Shown: positions 57,225 to 64,000 of the stretch, piece after piece
How the letters are laid out: every line of letters begins with the position of its first letter
How positions within the stretch are numbered: position 1 is the stretch's first letter
DNA from: Bryoerythrophyllum caledonicum
Taxonomy: Eukaryota > Streptophyta > Bryopsida > Pottiales > Pottiaceae
Reading direction: 5' to 3'
Assembly: GCA_963971425.1 (NCBI GenBank)
Contig: OZ020514.1
Span: 10,297,218 to 10,361,217 of the forward strand
Length of the DNA stretch: 64,000 bases
Position numbers and translations under genes: made by a program
The notes under the pieces: model-generated
Seen by the model: only the letters and a program-made list of their open reading frames with translations
The model's database searches: none
What the model was told of the DNA's origin: nothing

Positions 57225-57670
57225 AGAGTTTTCCTGAAAGTCTGAGTTTTAAAGGGTGGCTACCTTGTGTCAGACAAAAAGACCCGGTGCAACATTCTTT
57301 AAGGACCTTGTGTCTTTCTCTATTCACCAAAGGAGGGTGAGATTTAAATACGGCAATATTTGCAGGGTGAAAATTCTGACCCTCCATATTTTATGGGCCA
57401 CGCGCATGGAACAAGCTAATGTAACCAAATTAGTAATTTGGAGTCACCAATGCCACCTTGCATCTATGTTTGGGCGGTGACTGTGCCTAGATGATTAACC
57501 CTGTAGCATGTTGGTTGGTTGACAAAAGACCATAATTTATGGAATAACCCCCAAAGTTAACCAAACCACCATGTTTCTAAAAAACAAATGGACTTTCAGG
57601 TGTACAACCCCTATCAGCATTTTGGGGTGACAGACAGGGTTTAAACCCTGAGTACTTTCAGGAAAACTCT
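57225..57670. mobile_element. MITE with AGAGTTTTCCTGAAAGT ends, copy B (446 bp)
   Basis: Perfect inverted ends AGAGTTTTCCTGAAAGT and ACTTTCAGGAAAACTCT. ATT is duplicated at 57222-57224 and 57671-57673. The left palindrome arm keeps the unfilled site with a single ATT (TCATTTATTGATCTCTAAA when read in reverse). Its interior differs from copies A and C. Confidence 0.85.
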
Positions 57671-57697
57671 ATTGATCTCTAAAAATCAGCGCAAAAT

Positions 57698-58034
57698 AGA
57701 GTTTTCCTGAAAGTGCTTCCGAAAGGGGCAAGTCAGGAGGAATATGGTGCCAGAGAGTATGAGATGTATAAACTGAAAGAAAGAGAGCATGAGGAAATTT
57801 CATATCACCTTTTTCTGCACCAATGAAATGTTTTGCAATCAATGTTCTTGGGCCCTACCCCATGCAAACTAAAGCTCCCCCATAGTACCCTGAGTTCTCA
57901 AAGGGTTGATCAATAGTTCCCCCAAACCTTTCCCAAGGCAAGACACCATGTGCATGTGGTCCCGGTTACTAACATAAGACCCTAAGATTTGGAGTACTTA
58001 TTCAGTGTATTTTGGTGACTTTGAAGAAAACTCT
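57698..58034. mobile_element. MITE with AGAGTTTTCCTGAAAGT ends, copy C (337 bp)
   Basis: Starts AGAGTTTTCCTGAAAGTGCT and ends GACTTTGAAGAAAACTCT. AAT is duplicated at 57695-57697 and 58035-58037. The left arm shows the unfilled site with one AAT. It is interior-homologous to copy A. Only 27 bp of host DNA separate copies B and C. Confidence 0.85.
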
Positions 58035-58310
58035 AATTTCTATAATCAATTTAAAGAGGAAATAGGTGGCTAAGATTTGTGGTAGTGAATAAAATAACTT
58101 GATGTGACTTACAAACATCTTGAGATTGTATCTTACTACAAACTATCTGTAGCATCTTGTAACTCCCAGAAAATAGATAGCACTTACTCCCTTGGTACTC
58201 CTGACTTCATGTAGAAAGAGTGACGAGTGAACAACCATTTTGTAGACCTATGACCTCGGTTTAGGGTTTAAGGTCTAGGATTTTCTCTATGCAACGTTGT
58301 GGCAACACTA

Positions 58311-59312
58311 GAAACATGCAATTAAACAATTATGCACTTAGCCAAGTGCACTGGTTGCTGGTAGAAAGCCGCAAGTTATTTGCTCGTAGTTTTAAAAAAA
58401 AATCAAAATTTGGTAAGAGTTTAGTATGTTTTTTGTCACAAAATTTTGGTGCTTGTCGTGTCAAACATTGGCATCTCCATGTTCATATAAGTAATATGTC
58501 TTTTACATTTGCTACCTTTTTTTAGAAAATATATGATTTCTAATCTAGTTTGCAAATCCTGCTACAAAATTATAATCATGTACCCAAAGAGATTTTAAAT
58601 GTGTTTTGAGTTATTATAGGATTTTAGAGTACTGCACTACAAATACAATGTGAAAGAGATACAAAAATATATATGCAATTTTCTAAGATAGTATAAAGTA
58701 CCTCACTATATTTTATAATGCAAAAACATATATAATCAAGGAATTCCACACTACTGCTGAGGGATTCTAAAATCAAACATATCATATAGACCACCCAATA
58801 TATAAATATATACCACCCACCGAACGATAGACACATCTCAAACTGCACTATACTAACGTACTTGCCACCTAAACTGGGTGCATGCTCTACTATAGTATAT
58901 AGCTCCAGGGCTCAGAGCTCATCTTCTGGAGCAAAAACTCCCTCCACGTGTCCAATGGCGCTACCTACCATAGCGGACACTTCATGATCTTGCACTAGAC
59001 GATTTTCCACATCTTCGATGCCAATGGACGCACACTCAACATATCAGTAATTGCCAGGAACACCCTCCCGCGTATGCCTTACGCTATCATCATTGTAGAA
59101 AAAGCCATCCTCTGTATTGAAGGACATCTCTCGCTCTGATGAGAAGGCCCCTTGAAATGCAATGATGTCCTCGGATACGTTAGATCTTGGAACGGAAGGC
59201 AAACTTGGTCTAATATCACTCTGAGTACCTCCGAACGTCCATGTGTCTTCGATACTAGCTCTGATTGAGAAAGCATCGAAAGCTCTGGAATCCTCCTCTG
59301 CACTAAAAAAAA
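58311..59312. other. Unassigned DNA
   Basis: AT-rich to about 58860, with no gene seen. From 58900 composition becomes gene-like, and frame 59079-59303 (minus, 74 codons) may be the tail of the broken coding region to the right. Confidence 0.35.
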
Positions 59313-62176
59313 TTATAATGAGTCCAATTCTTCTTCCTCCATCTCCAACCTAGGACCATCAAATGTACGCCCCTCTCTTGCCCCTGCCGCCAAACCAACA
59401 TCCACTACACCGGTATCTTGCATCCTCTCTATAGGTGTTGCAGACGTCTCCCTTGAAGTATCCCCCACCACCCGCTGCGTTGATGGAATACTCTCTTTTA
59501 GAGGAGACAGGTTCACTTCATCTTCATCGGCGTATGAAGTCCTGTACCTCGGGCTACTGCGAGATAAAGAATCTTCAGTGGTATCTAAACGTGGCAATCT
59601 CTCATGTAAACCACCTCCATCCTCATTGTCGTCTTTATTCCTCACTCCACCAACCGCCTCTTCGGTCTCATGTACGATATTGCAACCAATACTTGTTCCA
59701 CCAGTCCTGGTCAATAGTTGTCCTTGGAAATTGTCGGACGACTCATTGTATAGGAATGAAACTCTGTCTGTACAATCGTCAATGATAAAAATCTCAGATC
59801 CCTGAAAATCTCCTTGAAGGATCGTGGAAATGGCTGTAGATATGTTACTCGCCACTAAACCCCAACCACGGGGCAAATAAGAGCCCACTAATCTTGCCAG
59901 CTCTGATGGAGATCTCTCAAGTGAATCAACTTCAGAGGGTTGGCATGCCTCACTCCAGTGATCCAAGAATACAAGTGGAAGTGGGAGGTCTCCAGAAACA
60001 TAGTTCGGGCCAACAGAAGTATCCACAGGGTGCTGCATACAAATCACAACATCGCCAATTGGTTGTACTACTTGCTCCAAACGCCCATTCTCTATAAAAT
60101 CGAGAGCATAGGGATTAACCGAGTTGGAATCAAATGCCCAACATCCACGTCGCATAGTACATCCCTCTGGAAGCTTCACCATTGTGAAAAACTCCTCGTT
60201 CGCATATACAGCCACTGGTAACAAGAAGATGACGTTCCATCGTTCAATATTTGCTATCCATAAAGTCAGCTGTGCAAAAGCTGTGGATAACTAGGCTTCT
60301 CCCAATAATCATCTCCATGCCTCCCACGCCACGTCGACAATCAATCACCCACAAACATGGTTTCCCCAGCTCTATGTAGTCGGTGCGAAATAACCCTCGT
60401 CTACACCGAACCGGAAGAAGATTCTCTGTGTCGTTCTGGCCTGGCCTCTTGACTTCCATCTGCCATTCCCAATTAGTAGTAGCTGGTCCTCCCACATCCA
60501 CGGATAGTCCAATGTATCCACGCCTTTGTGCTGCAATGTCACCATAATGAAACCTGATGGAAGGAGGGATGAGGTAGCCTATGTCTTCCAGTTTAGACAC
60601 CTTCCTCCGCACAGGAGCAGTCCAAGCTTTTTTCGTGGTAGCACTCAAAAGCTTTCCAAAGGTATCAAGTTGTGCGTTAATCCTCGGAAAATACTTTCCT
60701 ACACGGATTCGAAAGAACTCCTCCATGGAATTAGGTGTACTTTCCTTGTTGTCCACCATCAACCAACGGATGGAATTCATCACAACTTCTCGCCTCTAAT
60801 ATCAGTCAACCACACCGGCAATCGTACAAGGATGTGGATTCTGGTCTTTTACACCGTCGAAGTAAAATGCTTGACGAGGTCATACTCCATCCTCCTTCAC
60901 CGGCTTCTCTGCAGTAGACTTTGTCAACCGAAGATAATATGGATTCGGAACCCTATCTAACGGCCTCAACCAATTCTGGGTCATCTCCTTTCTTGTCGGT
61001 CATACGTCTATATTTGGATCCAGTTCTTTCTTCCTCGCCATGTCCTTCCACTTGTCCTCTTCTTCCTTGCTGTAAAAGAGAATGCCGTCTTCGTAGTACT
61101 TGCATACTTGAATGATAACTTCGAAGCAGTCATTGCTCGGATTCCATGCATGATTGGTCAGATCCTCCATGTTTTTGGCCAACCTCTTCACCGTGACAAC
61201 TCCATCCCCCTAGGGGCAATTTATGCACTGCACTTGCTGCTTTCACCAAAACAAGAGCCATGCGTGCATCGTCCGCATGTAGTGTACTATCAGGCCTTCT
61301 GTATGGATCTCAAATCTGACAAAGCTTCCTCAAATCCTCCTCCATGGTAGAATATGATTGTATCTGGAACTCCACTACGTTGATCTGCGTACATTTCTCA
61401 ATGTAAAAGCGGCGATCGTCATACACCATAAAAGAAGCCTTCCGCCGCTTGAACGTATCTAAGTACTCATTTAAAGGCATAATACCATCTTTCGACTGCT
61501 ACTTTGCAAACTTACAAGCTGCTACTATATGTTGTCCATCTACCTGTTCCCAAATGATATGATCTAGAAGCCAAGAATACTGGGATTCCATGGCACCATA
61601 TGTAGAAGTACTCCCGTGTGCAATGAACATGCGCTCAAACTTTCGTGTTGTTCCTATCAACGGAAATGACAACTTCTACTTCTCAACGACACCATCATCG
61701 GTGGTAGTATGCTCGATATATCTGATTGGTCGAAGTACCAATCTACTCACCCGAGTCGTGGATTCTGGATCTCCTAAGCGGTTAAATACTTCTGTGACCC
61801 TCTTCTGTGATAAAACCCGGTGGTTTGTTTCCGGATTCTCCACAGAGTCAATGTAGTCTATGTGTGCCTTACATACAAAATTCCCCCACATTGATCCTTT
61901 TGCAATCTCCTCTGTTGTAGGCACTGGTGCTTTTAAATACATTGAAGTTCGAACATCCTGTGATATCTCCGCATTGTCTTCAAAATCCTCTCGAACACTG
62001 TCAGATAGGTCGTGAAATGCTTCTTCCTCTAGCACCATGGCTGACAAATCAGGTAAATCTCTCGATGTAGATGCACGGGTCCTACGATGACCATCACACG
62101 TCCTGAGCCCTGACCTAGGAATCCTACCAAGTGATTCTATACTTCTCCCAATCAACCTCCTCCCGCTTGGATCCAA
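59313..62176 (-). pseudogene. Large broken coding region, family unknown
   Basis: Read leftwards from 62176: frame 62176-61676 (MDPSGRRLIGRSIESLGRIP; later VSRLVLRPIRYIEHTTTDDG), then frames to 61200 with TYGAMESQYSWLLDHIIWEQ, VDGQHIVAACKFAK and MPLNEYLDTFKRRKASFMVY followed by FYIEKCTQINVVEFQ. After these come 61191-61000 (HAWNPSNDCFEVIIQVCKYY), 60783-60244 and 60224-59313 (ALDFIENGRLEQVVQPIGDV, SELARLVGSYLPRGWGLVAS, acidic Ser-rich tail). At least four stops or frame changes separate them. The DGQH-x2-A-A-K string preceded by RLVLRPIRYIE recalls ParB-like nuclease folds, but that is a weak inference. Probably one relic protein of about 900 residues. Confidence 0.5.
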
Positions 62177-62600
62177 AGCTGAGGGGCATTCTCTGGAACC
62201 AAAAGCTATATCCTTCTCAACACGCTATAGCCTCTTCGTTGGACGTTCAGTCGTTAATGGGGGATTGGGTAATGTTTGTACCTGAGAAGTTGTCGTGGGA
62301 TGTTGGCCTTCACTTTTCCTCCCTCCCTCCATTCGTCGCCAATCCAATTGCAATGGCTCAACAAAAATTTAATAAACTTTTGTTTCTTCTGGTTCCGCTG
62401 ATAGGGCTTGAGTTGTTGCACGTGATGGGTCCCTCTCCCAAAATGTCTCATATCTAATACTAGTGGGATACCCGTGTCTTTTAGACACAGTGGATACTTT
62501 TTGATACAATAGAAATGGGTTAATATTTATTCATAGGATCCTTTTACATATGTTCGGCCTTAGCATTGTTCAGCGCAACGCCTCGGTGTATACCACGTTG

Positions 62601-63042
62601 TCATATAGAAGAGATGATAGATAGATAGATGGCAATGAACACTTTTGTTCTGGGTTTAATATCCTGTACAGAAACTAAAACACACCATAGTGCATACTGA
62701 AGATTATGCATCAATCATAAGATGGAACATTGAGATATGTTTTACCTTTTTGACAAATTCCATAAGAAGACCTATCAAACCATAAGCCATGGCGGAAGCA
62801 ACGCTCATGATATGCTGGGAGTACAATGACCTAATGTGCTTGGCATTTTCATGCAGTGGCGTGACGCCCTTCGCTTCCATGTCCAGAATCCTCTTCCTCT
62901 CACTTTTAGATTCTACAATCCAGAGGAAAGAAAACACTTGTTACTCTGACGCTTCACCGTGTATATACAACCTAAATTGGAAACTGATGCTTTAATACGG
63001 ACCTGTGAAAGAAGACTTGCGCAGGAGCATTGACGATTCCAT
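62601..63042 (-). CDS. Possible small three-exon gene
   Basis: Exons 63042-63003, 62912-62746 and 62663-62601 join in phase with GT-AG sites to give 89 residues: MESSMLLRKSSFTESKSERK, then GVTPLHENAKHIRSLYSQHI, then a hydrophobic stretch MSVASAMAYGLIGLLMEFVK. A single membrane helix is likely. Exon 2 is the best-supported part. The last exon overlaps a CTAT microsatellite and may be wrong. Family not recognised. Confidence 0.35.
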
Positions 63043-63507
63043 CTCCACTTGACCACCGGAATTCGGGATTTGAAAAGCAAGCTCATGGGATGGTTTCAGT
63101 CAAATCATCTAGATTCCCCATAAGAACCATCTGACATCGGAAACTCAATCTGATGCTAGAGCACCGGTGAAGAAGATTCTTGCCATGGTGCCCCCACATT
63201 CGCACTGGAATTCACAGCTCCTCACCCTAACATACTATACAACCATCCAATCCGCCAAGAAGCTCCACCACCATGCAGTAATTCCAGTAGTTCCAGTGAT
63301 GGCTGGTAAACCCAAATCTCCACTATTCCCAAAAATATGCAAATGTGATACGAAGTTGTACCCCACGAAGTTGCTGCCTCCGCGAGAGCAGCCAACAACA
63401 GGGCGGTGATGGTCCGCACCTTCTGATTGGGGTCTCCGGCGCAATATCCAAACGCGCCGGTGGCGATGTCCCGCGCTGCTCCGAGCTCTTCACCTGCGAC
63501 TCCGCCG

Positions 63508-64000
63508 ATGTTCATCTGCAATGGCTCCCTCGATCGCCACCTCTCCGCCAAGAGCCGCACTGATCCGCCCTGGAAGATCCGCCTCAAGATCGCGCTCGGC
63601 ACGGCGCGCGCGCTCCGCTGCCTGCACGAAGAGTGCCGCGTCGGTTGCATCATCCACCGCGACAAGCGCCCCAACAACATCCTCCTAACGCACGACTTTA
63701 CTCCCATGGTAAATAGCTGTTGTCAGAACACTACGCCTTTCGTTTTCTCAATTTCTTGCCCGGTGATGTGACTTCCATGTTTGCTCAGGTTGGGGACTTT
63801 GGCCTGGAGAGACGGCAAACCAGAGGAGACGAAGCCGAGGAGACGTGCGTGCTGGGCACCGACGGCTACCTCGCGCCCGAGCATGCTGAGACGGGGAAAA
63901 TCACGGACAAAGCCGATGTGTATGCTTTCGGCATCGTACTGTTGGAACTCATCACGGGCCGCAAAGTTTCAAACCCTAACTGCGACTTTTCATCGGCGCA
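63508..64000 (+). CDS. Receptor-like protein kinase, 3' half (runs off the edge)
   Basis: Exon to 63708, then GT-AG intron 63709-63788, then exon from 63789 to the window end. The encoded kinase C-lobe starts at [11 protein letters not shown] and shows [20 protein letters not shown] and NNILLTHDF (catalytic loop), GDFGL, then [20 protein letters not shown] and [17 protein letters not shown]. It is closest in feel to the PERK/CRK-like clade (Arabidopsis homologues read [20 protein letters not shown]). The HRD Asp, Asn, DFG and APE are all present, but the residue after HRD is Lys. The sequence left of 63508 does not encode the N-lobe, so this is a 5'-truncated gene or an exon whose partner is displaced. 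Confidence 0.75.

Larger units (their letters stand above)
56630..58310 (-). repeat. Right arm of the large imperfect palindrome
   Basis: Inverse copy of 54610-54975 (part 56630-56905) followed by an inverse copy of 49250-51990 without the Tc1 element (part 56905-58310). The right end, at about 58300, corresponds to the CPI1 3' flank at 49255. Two MITEs (57225-57670 and 57698-58034) sit only in this arm. Confidence 0.85.

Noticed and set aside
63222-63707. 161-codon minus frame opposite the kinase exon
   Set aside because: The plus strand has unmistakable kinase motifs over the right half. The minus frame shows no recognised domain.

Overview
The window is nuclear DNA of a land plant. It carries spliced genes with plant GT-AG introns and several plant-only families: a cutin-type GPAT, an S1/SPH secreted protein, a GLUTAMINE DUMPER-like protein, an NSP1-like GRAS factor, an MRF/ECIP1-type MA3 protein, cycloeucalenol cycloisomerase and a plant receptor-like kinase. 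The species cannot be fixed from sequence alone. The unusual repeat fauna (a Tc1-type DD34E transposon and a LINE with an R2-type endonuclease) made me think of a seed-free lineage such as a lycophyte or bryophyte, but that is inference.

Layout. 1-3.7 kb: decayed PIF/Harbinger transposase copies and GC-rich tandem repeats. 3.8-8.7 kb: AT-rich intergenic DNA with a partial TTAA element, a solo-LTR-like fossil and a very short LINE-tail insertion. 8.8-10.7 kb: GPAT4/6/8-like gene (minus). 12.7-18.9 kb: TA- and TTAA-flanked MITEs and a LINE (minus), with a 942-bp TTAA element inserted into the LINE. 18.9-26.4 kb: SPH gene, GDU-like gene, a second complete TTAA element and the NSP1-like GRAS gene, all genes on the minus strand. 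26.4-37 kb: mostly unassigned DNA with low-complexity G-rich repeats, an unrecognised coding remnant (33.3-34.7 kb) and a second LTR-like fossil. 37.1-41.35 kb: a second copy of the same LINE whose 5' part is inverted. It shows RT, RNase H and R2-type endonuclease segments. 42.8-49.2 kb: two intact plus-strand genes, the MA3 protein and CPI1. 49.25-58.3 kb: a large imperfect palindrome starting in the CPI1 3' flank, loaded with nested insertions (Tc1 element, three kinds of MITE) and two scrambled DNA-level copies of the 5' end of the MA3 gene. 59.3-62.2 kb: a long broken coding region of unknown family. 62.6-64 kb: a possible small gene and a receptor-like kinase fragment running off the edge.

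The host genes do not form a pathway. CPI1 (sterol synthesis) and GPAT (cutin/suberin precursors) are lipid enzymes. NSP1-like GRAS, GDU-like and MRF are regulators. The strongest unusual content is in the mobile DNA. Several insertions can be dated and delimited because an uninterrupted relative of the target lies elsewhere in the same window: TTAA element in LINE, Tc1 and MITEs in palindrome arms, Harbinger MITE in a direct duplicate.
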